DNA from: Azospirillum rugosum
GTDB taxonomy: Bacteria > Pseudomonadota > Alphaproteobacteria > Azospirillales > Azospirillaceae
Direction: 5' to 3'
Length of the DNA: 64,000 nt
Assembly (NCBI RefSeq): GCF_017876155.1
Contig: NZ_JAGINP010000003.1
Location: 62,001 to 126,000, forward strand
Shown: piece by piece, positions 32,151-40,282 of the stretch
How the letters are laid out: every line of letters starts with the position of its first letter
How positions within the stretch are numbered: position 1 is the stretch's first letter
Translations under genes and position numbers: made by a program
The notes under the pieces: model-generated
What the model was told of the DNA's origin: nothing
The model's input: the letters and a program-made list of their open reading frames with translations, nothing else
The model's database searches: none

Positions 32151-33263
32151 ATGCCCCGAGTTCTGGTCGTTGACGATTCCATCCTGATGCGCCGGCGCAT
32201 CGCGGGCATCCTGTCGGACGCCGGCTTCACCGTGGAGACCGCCGCCGATGGGGCGGAGGCGCTGGCGCGCGTGGCCGAGTTCGACCCGGACGTGGTCACC
32301 CTGGACGTGACCATGCCGGGGATGGACGGGCTGACCTGCCTGAAGCGCATCATGGTCGAACGCCCGAAGCCGGTGGTCATGGTTTCCGCCCTCACCGCGG
32401 AGGGGGCCGACGTGACGGTCGAGGCGCTGCGGCTGGGCGCGGTGGAGGCCGTGCAGAAGCCGTCCGGCATCGGCGCCATCGGCCGCATCGCCGAGGAGCT
32501 TGTCGACACCGTGCGCGCCGCCGCCTCGTCCCGCCCGCGCCGGGTGCAGGGCCTGCGCGAACGCCTGCGCCTCGCCCGCTCCCTGATCGCGGGGGAGGAT
32601 TTCGCCGCCGAGCCGGCGTCCCCGGCCCCGGCCGGGCTGGTGCCTCCCGATGCCGAAAACGGCCTCGTGCTGATGGGCGTGTCGACCGGCGGGCCCAGCA
32701 CGCTGGAGGACATCCTGCCCGCCCTGCCCGGCGATTTCCCCTGGCCGGTGGTCGTGGCCCAACACATGCCCGCCAACTTCACCGGGGCGCTCGCCCGGCG
32801 GCTGGACCAGATCTGCGACCTGTCGGTCGTCGAGGCCGCCCTGCCGACGCCGCTGGAACCGGGCACGGTCTGCATCGCGCGGGGCGGGGCCGACCTTCAG
32901 GTCGTCCGTCGCGGCGGCCGGCTGGTGGCCCAGCCGGTGCCCATGGCGCAGGACCGCAGCTGGCATCCCAACGTGGACCGGATGGTCGAAAGCGCGCTGC
33001 GAGTCCTGCCGGCGTCGCGGCTGGTCGGGGTCCTGCTGACCGGCATGGGCTATGACGGTGCCGCCGCCATGACCGAGCTGCGCCGGCGGGGCGGACGGAC
33101 CATCGCGGAATCGGAGGAGAGCGCCGTGGTGTTCGGCATGCCGCAGGAACTGATCCGCCGCGGCGGGGCGGAGGTGACCCTGCCGTCCGACCGCGTGGCG
33201 CAGCACTTGGTGCGGTGGATGAGGGAGATGGCGCCGGCAAGGCCCCACCACCCCAAGACCTGA
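32151..33263 (+). CDS. cheB: Protein-glutamate methylesterase CheB
   Basis: Removes receptor methyl groups (and may deamidate Gln) for adaptation; 370 residues. The N-terminal receiver has Asp8, Asp9, phospho-acceptor Asp52 (TLDVTMPG) and Lys103. The C-terminal methylesterase keeps the catalytic triad Ser178 (GVSTGGPS), His205 (AQHMPANF) and Asp302 (GMGYDGA). ATG 32151 stands three bases after the triple-CheW stop. Together with cheR (34065) it shows that the neighbouring soluble receptor is subject to methylation control. Confidence 0.96.
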   Translation: MPRVLVVDDSILMRRRIAGILSDAGFTVETAADGAEALARVAEFDPDVVTLDVTMPGMDGLTCLKRIMVERPKPVVMVSALTAEGADVTVEALRLGAVEAVQKPSGIGAIGRIAEELVDTVRAAASSRPRRVQGLRERLRLARSLIAGEDFAAEPASPAPAGLVPPDAENGLVLMGVSTGGPSTLEDILPALPGDFPWPVVVAQHMPANFTGALARRLDQICDLSVVEAALPTPLEPGTVCIARGGADLQVVRRGGRLVAQPVPMAQDRSWHPNVDRMVESALRVLPASRLVGVLLTGMGYDGAAAMTELRRRGGRTIAESEESAVVFGMPQELIRRGGAEVTLPSDRVAQHLVRWMREMAPARPHHPKT

Positions 33264-33273
33264 ACGCGGGGCT

Positions 33274-33386
33274 AAAGCGGATTGCAATCCGCTTTGGACC
33301 GCGACCGCGGGCCCGGTCGCAGGTGCGACCGAAGCCCGGCCGGCGAATGAGGCCATGTGAATCTAAAGCGAATGCAAATTCGCTTT
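33274..33386. repeat. Two palindromes around an inverted pair, between cheB and the HEAT gene
   Basis: A perfect 22-base palindrome (33274-33295; half-site AAAGCGGATTG) and a related imperfect one (33365-33386; AAAGCGAAT, four bases, complement) flank GCGACCG with CGGTCGC (33301-33320). The hairpins could terminate cheB mRNA or act as REP elements. They split the cluster into two transcriptional or decay segments. Confidence 0.7.
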
Positions 33387-33452
33387 AAGGCCACAGTCTG
33401 GGGCCCGCCGCCGTTGTGGCGAAACGCGTTGCACTGATGAGGAATTCGGATC

Positions 33453-34064
33453 ATGGCCCTGGTGAAACCGCGCAAGCCGGTGGAGCCGATTCCGACGGAG
33501 GACGGCGGCGATCCCCTGCTGCGGCTGGAGGACGCCGATCCGGCGCGGCGGCGCGCGGCGGCCCACGCCCTGGGCGGCCGTGCTGACGCCGTGGACGCGC
33601 TCGCCAAGCGGCTGCCGCGGGAGCAGGACGCCAGCGTGCGGGAGGCGTTGCTGACCGCGTTGGTGCTCACGGGCACCGCGGACGCGGCGCGCTCGATTCT
33701 GCCGCTGCTGGCGAGCGAGGACGTCGGCCTGCGCAATGGGGTGATCGAAAGCCTCCAGCAGATGCCGGCGGCTGTGGTCATGCCGGAAGTGGCGCCGCTG
33801 CTGCGGTCGGACGACCCTGACCTGCGCATCTTCGCCGCGCAGCTCATTGGCCGCTTGGCCCACCCGGATCGCCTGCCGTCGCTGATCGGGGTGCTGGAGC
33901 GGGATCCGGAGGTGAATGTCTGCCTCGCCGCGGTCGAGGCGCTTATGGAAATCGGCCGGCCGGACGCCCTGCCGGCGCTGGAGCGGCTGGCCACGCGTTT
34001 TCCGGACGACCCCTTCGTCGCCTTCTCCGTCGATGCGGCGCGCCGCCTCTTTTCCGGGCCCTGA
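33453..34064 (+). CDS. HEAT-repeat protein of the chemosensory cluster
   Basis: A soluble 203-residue alpha-solenoid protein made of roughly five HEAT or PBS-lyase-type repeats of ~30 residues (DPARRRAAAHALG, DASVREALLTALVLTGTAD, DVGLRNGVIESLQQM, DPDLRIFAAQLIGRLAHPDR, DPEVNVCLAAVEALMEIGRPD). No enzyme motif is present. HEAT domains bind proteins and occur fused to CheR in FrzF-like proteins; here it is separate and its stop abuts the cheR start, so it probably modulates CheR or the receptor. ATG 33453. Confidence 0.85.
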   Translation: MALVKPRKPVEPIPTEDGGDPLLRLEDADPARRRAAAHALGGRADAVDALAKRLPREQDASVREALLTALVLTGTADAARSILPLLASEDVGLRNGVIESLQQMPAAVVMPEVAPLLRSDDPDLRIFAAQLIGRLAHPDRLPSLIGVLERDPEVNVCLAAVEALMEIGRPDALPALERLATRFPDDPFVAFSVDAARRLFSGP

Positions 34065-34934
34065 ATGTCCGATCGAATGTCCGATCCTGCCAACAAAGAC
34101 GACTCGGGGCTGAGCCCGGCGGATTATGAGACCTTCTGCACCTACCTGCGGGAGCGGACGGGCCTGTCCTTCACCGAAGCCAAGCGCTACTACGTGGACC
34201 GCCGCGTGGCCGAGCGCATGGCCGCCGTCGGCGCCGATAGCTTCCGCGACTACCTGAACCTGCTGCGGTTCCAGGCGTCGGGCGAGGAACTGCAACTCCT
34301 CGTCAACCTGATGACCGTCAACGAGACCTACTTCTTCCGCGAGAAGTACCAGCTCGACTGCCTGGTCAACTCGGCGCTCGACGAGGTGGTGCGTGCGCGC
34401 CGGCCCGGTTCGCGCGTGCGCATCTGGTCGGCTGGCTGCGCCACGGGGGAGGAGCCTTACTCCATCGCCATCATGCTGCTGGAATACTGGAAGCGGGTGG
34501 ACGAGTTCGAGATCGAGCTGTACGCCTCCGACATCGACAGCCGGGTGCTCGCCCGCGCGCGCGAGGGCATCTACGAGGAGCGCGCGCTTCATGCGGTTCC
34601 TCAGGAATTGGTCGCCAAGTACTTCACGCAGCTCGATTCCCGGCGCTGGCAGATTATGGAGGAGCTGCGGGAATCCATCGACTTCTCGCTGGTGAACATC
34701 GCCGACCCGAAGCAGGTGGCCGGATTCCAGTCGTTCGACGTGATCTTCTGCCGCAACCTGTTGATCTATTTCGACGACCTCGGCCGGCGGCAGGCGGCGG
34801 CGATGTTCTACGAGGCGCTGTCGCCCTGCGGCTTCATCGCGCTGGGTCATTCGGAAAGCATGAGCCGCATGTCGTCGCTTTTCGTGCCGCGCCGCTTTCC
34901 GGACGCTATTCTGTACCAGAAGCCCCAGACATAA
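34065..34934 (+). CDS. cheR: Chemotaxis protein methyltransferase CheR
   Basis: Methylates receptor glutamates with SAM; 289 residues. An N-terminal helical domain (1-85) precedes the SAM-binding domain with NETYFFRE (86-93), SAGCATGEEPYS (122-133), the acidic ASDIDSRVLARAR and, further on, FDVIFCRNLLIYFD. ATG 34065 directly follows the stop of the HEAT gene. The first ten bases are repeated twelve bases later (ATGTCCGATC twice), giving a second in-frame ATG at 34077, so the exact start is ambiguous by four codons. Confidence 0.96.
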   Translation: MSDRMSDPANKDDSGLSPADYETFCTYLRERTGLSFTEAKRYYVDRRVAERMAAVGADSFRDYLNLLRFQASGEELQLLVNLMTVNETYFFREKYQLDCLVNSALDEVVRARRPGSRVRIWSAGCATGEEPYSIAIMLLEYWKRVDEFEIELYASDIDSRVLARAREGIYEERALHAVPQELVAKYFTQLDSRRWQIMEELRESIDFSLVNIADPKQVAGFQSFDVIFCRNLLIYFDDLGRRQAAAMFYEALSPCGFIALGHSESMSRMSSLFVPRRFPDAILYQKPQT

Positions 34935-34945
34935 GGAGGCCGGCG

Positions 34946-35377
34946 GTGAGGGAACCAGAGGACAACGATAGGCATGGCGACAGGCGCCGCGTGCTGGTGG
35001 TGGACGACGCGGCCACCGTGCGCGCCTACAGCCGCAAGGTGCTGGAGGCCGACGGCTTCGCCGTGGACGAGGCCGTCAACGGCATCGACGGGCTGGAGCA
35101 CGCGCTCGCCAACCCGCCGGACCTGCTGATCGTGGACATCAACATGCAGAAGATGGACGGCTACGCCATGCTCCGCCGCCTGCGGCAGGAGCCCGCGCTG
35201 CGCGACGTGCCCGCCGTCATGATCAGCACCGAATCCAAGGACAGCGACCGCGAGAACGCTTTGCTGGCCGGGGCCAACTGGTACTTCGTCAAGCCGGTGC
35301 GCCCGGACGACCTGACCGCGGCGGCCCGCCTGTTGACCGGGCGCGGCGCGGGCCAAGCCGGAGGCCAACGCTCATGA
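34946..35377 (+). CDS. cheY: Response regulator CheY
   Basis: A receiver-only protein of 143 residues with a charged 14-residue N-terminal extension. Seen: VVDDA (Asp20, Asp21), phospho-acceptor Asp64 (LIVDINMQKMDG), Thr95 and Lys116 (YFVKP). The start is GTG 34946 behind GGAGG. Its stop overlaps the ATG of cheA (ATGA), so the two are translationally coupled, which suggests it is the direct phospho-target of this CheA. It resembles MCP-cluster CheY proteins and need not bind the flagellar motor. Confidence 0.92.
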   Translation: MREPEDNDRHGDRRRVLVVDDAATVRAYSRKVLEADGFAVDEAVNGIDGLEHALANPPDLLIVDINMQKMDGYAMLRRLRQEPALRDVPAVMISTESKDSDRENALLAGANWYFVKPVRPDDLTAAARLLTGRGAGQAGGQRS

Positions 35378-37575
35378 GCGAGCTGTTCGACCAGTTCGTC
35401 CTTGAGGCGCGCGAGCTGCTGGACGCCGCCGGCGCCAGCCTGCTGCGGCTGGAACGCGATCCGGCGGACGCGGGCGCCATCAACGACCTGTTCCGCGCCC
35501 TGCACACGCTGAAGGGCGCCACCGGTCTGTTCGACATGGCGCCCTTCACGCGCCTGGTCCACGGCGGCGAGGACGCCCTGATGGCGGTGCGGGAGGGGCG
35601 GGCGGCCATCAGCGGCGACCTCGCCGACCGGCTGCTGCAACTGCTGGACCTCGGGGCGGCCTGGGTCGACCGGCTGGAGGCGGAGCGGGCGCTGCCGGAC
35701 GGTGCCGAGGCCATGGCGCGCGAGCATGAGACGCTGCTGCGCGCCGCCCTGGGCGGGACGGACGCGGGGACGGCCGGGCAGGACGCCGCCTTCGCCTGGG
35801 TGGACGACCTGTCCACGGCGGAGGGGGAGCGCCTGGGCGGCCGGGCCGTGACGGCGGTCAACTACGAGCCCAACGCGGACTGCTTCTTCAGCGGCGACGA
35901 TCCGCTGGAGCTGTGTCGGCGGATTCCCGATCTGCTGCTGCTGCGCATCGAACCGGTCGAGCCCTGGCCCTCCCTGGCGGAGCTGGACCCCTACCGCTGC
36001 GCGCTGCGCTTCCGGGCGCTCAGCGGCGCGGCGAAGCCGGACGTGGAGCGGCTGTTCCGCAGCGTGCCGGATCAGGTGCGGATCGCCGCCGTCACCGTCA
36101 AGACCAAGCCGCGCGCCGCGGAGCCGCCGCCGAAGGGGGGCGTGGAGGATCTGGCCGGGGCGATGCTGCGCGAACAGCGGCGCATCCTGGCCCTCAGCGG
36201 CAGCGTGGCCGAGGTCGAGGGGCGCCAGGGCGCGGTCGTCCGGGCGGTGCGCAACATCCTGACCGCGCTCGGCCGCCACGGCGACGCGGCGGAGCTGGAG
36301 CGTGCGGCGGGCAATCCGGAGTCACTGCGCGGCTTCATCGAGGGGCTGGCGGGAGGCGTCGCGCCGGCCGCGCCGATTTCCCCCACCCCGGCCGCTCCGT
36401 CGGCCGGCCGCCGCGCCCTGCGGGTCGACGCCGACCGCATGGACAGGCTGATGGCGCTGGTCGGCGAGCTGGTCGTGGCCAAGAGCCGGCTTCCCTACCT
36501 CGCCCGCGAGGCGCAGGAGGGGCAGCGCGCCGACACCCTGGCGCTGGGGATCAAGGAGGCGCAGGGGCAGATCGACTCCATCGTCGCGGAGTTGCAGGAC
36601 GCCGTGCTGCGCCTGCGCGTGCTGCCGCTGTCCCGCGTGTTCGAGCCGCTCCCCAGGCTGGTCCGCGACGCGTCCCGCCGGCTCGGCAAGTCGGTGGAGC
36701 TTGAGATGTCCGGCGCGGAGACGGAGGCCGACAAGGACGTCTTGGACATCCTGGGCGAGCCGCTGCTGCACCTTGTCCGGAACAGCCTGGACCACGGCGT
36801 CGAGCCTCCGGACGCGCGGCGCGCGGCCGGAAAGCCGGAAGGTGCTGTGATCCGCGTGCGGGCTTTCCAGGATCGCGACGGGGTGGTGGTCGAGGTGTCC
36901 GACGATGGCGCCGGCATCGACGCGGAAGCCGTGCGCCGCAAGGCGGTGGAGCGCGGCCAGGTCACGGTCGAGCAGGCCGCGGCGATGGAGGACGCGGACG
37001 CCCTGCGGCTGGTCTTCCTGCCGGGGCTCAGCACGGCAGAGGGTGTGACCGACCTGTCGGGCCGCGGCGTCGGCATGGACGCGGTGCGCAACGCGGTGGA
37101 ACAGGCTGGCGGACGCGTGGAGATCGCCTCCACCCGTGGGGCCGGGACGACCATCCGCCTGGTTCTGCCGGCCACCATGATGATCACCCGCGTGATGGTG
37201 GTGGAGGCCGCCGGCGCGCTCTACGGCATTCCGGTCACGCTGGTTTCGGGCATGCAGCGCGTGCCCCGCGACGCCATCCGCCGGGTCAAGCACGCGGAAA
37301 GCGTGGTCCTGAACGACACCGTGCTGCCCCTGCTGCGCCTGCGCCGCCTGCTCGGTCAGACGGAAGAGGAGCGGGTGGAGGGAAGCGAGGCGGTGCTGGC
37401 CGTCGATCTCGGCGGCCATCGGCTGGCCCTGGTGGTGGATGCGTTCCGCGAGCGCGCCGATGTGGTGCTGAAGCCGATGACCGGCGTCCTGGCGCGGCTG
37501 CGCGGCTATGCCGGCACGGCGGTGCTCGGCGACGGGCGCCTGCTGTTGGTCCTCAACCTGCGGGAGCTTCTGTGA
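35374..37575 (+). CDS. cheA: Chemotaxis histidine kinase CheA
   Basis: The signal-producing kinase, 733 residues. Order: HPt domain with phospho-acceptor His44 in ALHTLKGATGLFD; a P2-like receiver-docking domain at ~165-240; an Ala/Pro linker; dimerisation helices from ~345 (RMDRLMALVGELVVAKSRL); the ATP-binding domain with N box HLVRNSLDHGVE (~466) and G boxes DDGAGID and GRGVGMD; and a C-terminal CheW-like domain (~600-733). There is no fused receiver. The start ATG 35374 overlaps the cheY stop. Its adaptors would be the triple CheW and the soluble double receptor of the same cluster. Confidence 0.96.
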   Translation: MSELFDQFVLEARELLDAAGASLLRLERDPADAGAINDLFRALHTLKGATGLFDMAPFTRLVHGGEDALMAVREGRAAISGDLADRLLQLLDLGAAWVDRLEAERALPDGAEAMAREHETLLRAALGGTDAGTAGQDAAFAWVDDLSTAEGERLGGRAVTAVNYEPNADCFFSGDDPLELCRRIPDLLLLRIEPVEPWPSLAELDPYRCALRFRALSGAAKPDVERLFRSVPDQVRIAAVTVKTKPRAAEPPPKGGVEDLAGAMLREQRRILALSGSVAEVEGRQGAVVRAVRNILTALGRHGDAAELERAAGNPESLRGFIEGLAGGVAPAAPISPTPAAPSAGRRALRVDADRMDRLMALVGELVVAKSRLPYLAREAQEGQRADTLALGIKEAQGQIDSIVAELQDAVLRLRVLPLSRVFEPLPRLVRDASRRLGKSVELEMSGAETEADKDVLDILGEPLLHLVRNSLDHGVEPPDARRAAGKPEGAVIRVRAFQDRDGVVVEVSDDGAGIDAEAVRRKAVERGQVTVEQAAAMEDADALRLVFLPGLSTAEGVTDLSGRGVGMDAVRNAVEQAGGRVEIASTRGAGTTIRLVLPATMMITRVMVVEAAGALYGIPVTLVSGMQRVPRDAIRRVKHAESVVLNDTVLPLLRLRRLLGQTEEERVEGSEAVLAVDLGGHRLALVVDAFRERADVVLKPMTGVLARLRGYAGTAVLGDGRLLLVLNLRELL

Positions 37576-37820
37576 TGCCGATCCGCTTTGACGGCGAGAC
37601 CGCCCGCTTCGACGGCGCCTGCACCGCGGACGAGGCCATTCCGCTGGCGGAATGGACGGAAGCGGCGAACGCCCCCCGCGTGGACCTGGGCGCCTGCACG
37701 AGCCTGCACACCGCGCTCCTCCAGGTGCTGATGGTCGCGCACACGACGGTGGCGGTGGAGCCGGAGGACGCGTTCCTGAAGGCGTGGGTGGCGCCGCTGC
37801 TGCGCAACACTCCAGGGTAA
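37575..37820 (+). CDS. Small STAS-like protein at the end of the che cluster
   Basis: An 81-residue protein whose ATG overlaps the cheA TGA by one base. It resembles a short STAS (anti-sigma-antagonist) domain: VDLGACTSLHTALLQVLMVA mirrors the central STAS strand-helix (VDL...DSxGLxxL), with HT where the phosphorylatable D-S normally stands. If STAS-like, it may be a phospho-switch with Thr or a non-phosphorylated binding module. Family assignment is tentative; the coupling to cheA is plain. Confidence 0.55.
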   Translation: MPIRFDGETARFDGACTADEAIPLAEWTEAANAPRVDLGACTSLHTALLQVLMVAHTTVAVEPEDAFLKAWVAPLLRNTPG

Positions 37821-37892
37821 CCGCTTGAAGGCGACGCGCGGGAGTTGCGGGCAATAATTGTCACGGATGACACGGGACTGCCCGGATCAGTG

Positions 37893-37979
37893 CGTAGGTT
37901 GGGTGGAGTGCCAGCGGAACCCAACAATGCCGGTCCGGCGACGTGAGTTGGGTTTCGCTGGCGCTCCACCCAACCTACG
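37893..37979. repeat. 87-bp inverted repeat, copy 1
   Basis: Sixteen-base perfect arms (CGTAGGTTGGGTGGAG and its complement) enclose a second inverted pair (CCAGCGGAACCCAAC with GTTGGGTTTCGCTGG, nearly exact). A second copy with the same arms lies at 61447-61534. Here it separates the convergent che cluster and the receiver-kinase-cheC unit. Confidence 0.85.
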
Positions 37980-37982
37980 GAT

Positions 37983-38381
37983 CTAGCTGAACAGCTCCAT
38001 CGTGTCGGGGGTCTTCTCCGGGGTGCGGCCGTCGAGGATGGCGCGGACAACCTCCACGGCGGCCGTCAGGGTGGCCTGGGAGAAGGGCTTGGGCAGGCAG
38101 CCGATGCCGTATTCGCGGCTGGGCTCCACCTCCTCGCGGTAGGAGGTGACGAAGAGGCAGGCGATGCCGTCCGCGGTCATCTGGCGGGCCGCGTCGATGC
38201 CGCTGGAGCCCTGGGACAGGTGGATGTCCACCAGCGCCAGGTCCGGCTGGACCTCGCGCGCGAGGGCAATGGCCTTTTCCGAGGTGGCGGCCGGCCCGTG
38301 CACCTCGTGCCCGGCCGATTCCAGGTAGAAGGTCTGTTCCATGGCGATCAGGACTTCGTCCTCGACGAGCAGGATCTTCAT
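37983..38381 (-). CDS. Single-domain response regulator paired with the HWE kinase
   Basis: A 132-residue receiver. Seen: VEDE (Glu7, Asp8), phospho-acceptor Asp52 (ALVDIHLSQGSSG), Thr79 and Lys98 (CLPKPF). The DIxLxxGSSGI pattern is typical of receivers that work with HWE/HisKA_2 kinases. Its ATG overlaps the kinase stop by four bases (ATGA), so it is the kinase's cognate partner. There is no output domain; it may feed the phosphorelay into the neighbouring chemosensory system or a general-stress pathway. Confidence 0.9.
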   Translation of the reverse strand: MKILLVEDEVLIAMEQTFYLESAGHEVHGPAATSEKAIALAREVQPDLALVDIHLSQGSSGIDAARQMTADGIACLFVTSYREEVEPSREYGIGCLPKPFSQATLTAAVEVVRAILDGRTPEKTPDTMELFS

Positions 38382-40282
38382 CCGTTGATCTCCGCCGGGC
38401 TGTCTTCAAGCATCGCGTTCCGCGGTTCCCCCACGGTCAGCACGATCCGGAAGGAGGTTCCGCGTTCCACGGGCAACCGGCTGACGGTCGCGCTTATCTG
38501 GCCCGTGAGGCTGGTGATGAGGCGCATCCCCAGGCTGCGCGTCTTGCGCATGTCGAAGCCTTCGGGCAGGCCCGGCCCCTGGTCGGACACGATCAGTTCG
38601 GCGGCCAGCTCAGGGGGGGCGCCGGTCTTGTGCAGTTCCACCAGGATGTTCGCCGGCTCAGCCCCGCGGTGCTTGATGGCGTTGGTGATCAGCTCGTTGG
38701 CGATCAGGCCAAGCGGGGCCGCCTGGTCGATCGGCAGGTCGATGCGGTCGGCCTTCACCGCGATCGCGCCCAGCGTGGCGCCGGACGCCCGCGACAGGTC
38801 GGTGCACAGCTCGTTGAGGTAGCTGCCGAACTCGATGGTCTGGAACTGATCGGTCTGGTAGAGGCGGCTGTGCACGCGCGCGATGGCGTCGATGCGCGCG
38901 CGGGCGTCCTGGAAATGCGCCCGTTCAGCGGCGCCGGGAAGGCTCATGGTCTGTAGCGTCAGCAGGCTGGAGACGAGCTGCAGGCTGTTCTTCACGCGGT
39001 GGTTCACCTCGCGCAGCAGCGTGGACTTCTGGCCCACCAGCTTGCGCAGCGTCGCTTCCATCGACTTGATCTCGGTGATGTCGATGTGCATCAGCACGGC
39101 GCCGCCGAACGGACCGGCGGCCATCGGGGCGGCCAGGCAGCGGTACCAGCGAGGGCCCCCCGCCGACAGGCCGGGATACTCGATCGACACCGGCGTGCCG
39201 CCGAACAGGAGGAGGCCGCGCAGGCCCTCGATCAGGGCATCGGCGTAGTCCGCTCCCCCGGCCTGGGTCGAGGCGCAGGCCTCCAGGTAGTTGTCGCCGA
39301 TGATGGAGCCGTCGCCGAGGAAGCCGGCGCCCGGCCCGCCCTCCGCCCAGGCCTTGTTGACGGAGATGATGTGGCCGCCATGGTCGAGCACGGCGATGTG
39401 CGCCGGCAGCGCGTCCAGCGTCGCCTTGGTCTGCTCGGCCAGCTGCCGCATGGCCAGGGCGTTGGCCTTCAGCTCCTCGCGGGTGCGGCGGCGCTCCGTG
39501 ATGTCGCGCAGGATGCCGGTGATGAAGCTGCGCCCTTCCGATTCCCAGCGGGCGAGCGACACCTCCAGGTCGATGCGCGAACCGTCGCGCCTGCGGCCGA
39601 TCAGCTCGATGGGGGCGTGGCGGTCGGCGGCGTCGCGGTCGACCAGGCTGGACCAGTCGGGCGAGCCCTCGGCCAGGACGAGGCTCACGCTCTGCCCGAT
39701 CAGCTCGTTGGGGCGGTAGCCGAACTGCTGCGCCGCGGCACCGTTGGCCCATTGCAGGACGCCGCGGGTGTCGGTGGTGACGATCGCGTCGGGGGCCGTG
39801 TCCACGATGGCCCGGTAACGGGCGTCGCGCTGCTCGCGCAGGACGCGCTCGCGGTTGACCACCGCGGTCACGTCGGTGACCTGGATCACGCAATAGCGCG
39901 CGCCGTTCGCCGTCATCGGGCGGATCAGCACGTTGTGCACCATGCGCCGGCCATCGGCGCAGCGCAGCGGGAACAGCACCGGGTTGAGCGTGTGCGACAG
40001 GACGCTGGGCGCGCCGGTGTCCAGCACGTCGCGGATCGCCGTGTGCAGGCGCGAATCACGAAGCGCCGGCAGCGCGTCCACCAGCTCCTGACCATGGATC
40101 GTCGCCGAGGGAACCCCGGAGGCGGCCTCCATCCATCCGTTCCAGAACTGCACGCGGCCGTGGCGGTCGAGCACGACGATGCCGACGTCGAGCGCGTCCA
40201 GAATGCTCTCCTGCCAAGGCAGCCGCTTAACGTCCGTCGGTTCCATGGGGTGTCCCGGAGGCGATGCGTTCAATGAATCCAT
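38378..40282 (-). CDS. Cytosolic three-PAS sensor histidine kinase (HisKA_2/HWE type)
   Basis: A 634-residue kinase without membrane segments. Three PAS domains (~20-140, ~150-275, ~290-410; ends marked by VIQVTDVTAVVNRE, ITGILRDITERR and LMHIDITEIKS) precede the dimerisation/phospho-acceptor segment LREVNHRVKNSLQLV (His ~427) and a HATPase of the HisKA_2 class (NELITNAIKH, DQGPGLPEGF). GAAGGG precedes ATG 40282; ATG 40246 is an alternative. Either start overlaps the end of the upstream cheC gene, so the three genes form one unit. The ligand of the PAS domains is unknown. Confidence 0.92.
   Translation of the reverse strand: MDSLNASPPGHPMEPTDVKRLPWQESILDALDVGIVVLDRHGRVQFWNGWMEAASGVPSATIHGQELVDALPALRDSRLHTAIRDVLDTGAPSVLSHTLNPVLFPLRCADGRRMVHNVLIRPMTANGARYCVIQVTDVTAVVNRERVLREQRDARYRAIVDTAPDAIVTTDTRGVLQWANGAAAQQFGYRPNELIGQSVSLVLAEGSPDWSSLVDRDAADRHAPIELIGRRRDGSRIDLEVSLARWESEGRSFITGILRDITERRRTREELKANALAMRQLAEQTKATLDALPAHIAVLDHGGHIISVNKAWAEGGPGAGFLGDGSIIGDNYLEACASTQAGGADYADALIEGLRGLLLFGGTPVSIEYPGLSAGGPRWYRCLAAPMAAGPFGGAVLMHIDITEIKSMEATLRKLVGQKSTLLREVNHRVKNSLQLVSSLLTLQTMSLPGAAERAHFQDARARIDAIARVHSRLYQTDQFQTIEFGSYLNELCTDLSRASGATLGAIAVKADRIDLPIDQAAPLGLIANELITNAIKHRGAEPANILVELHKTGAPPELAAELIVSDQGPGLPEGFDMRKTRSLGMRLITSLTGQISATVSRLPVERGTSFRIVLTVGEPRNAMLEDSPAEING

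Noticed and set aside
28529..32875. Open frame of 1448 codons on the minus strand across the chemosensory genes
   Set aside because: Low-complexity Ser/Arg/Ala translation opposite well-supported cheC, receptor, cheW and cheB genes; antisense to strong G/C third-position bias.
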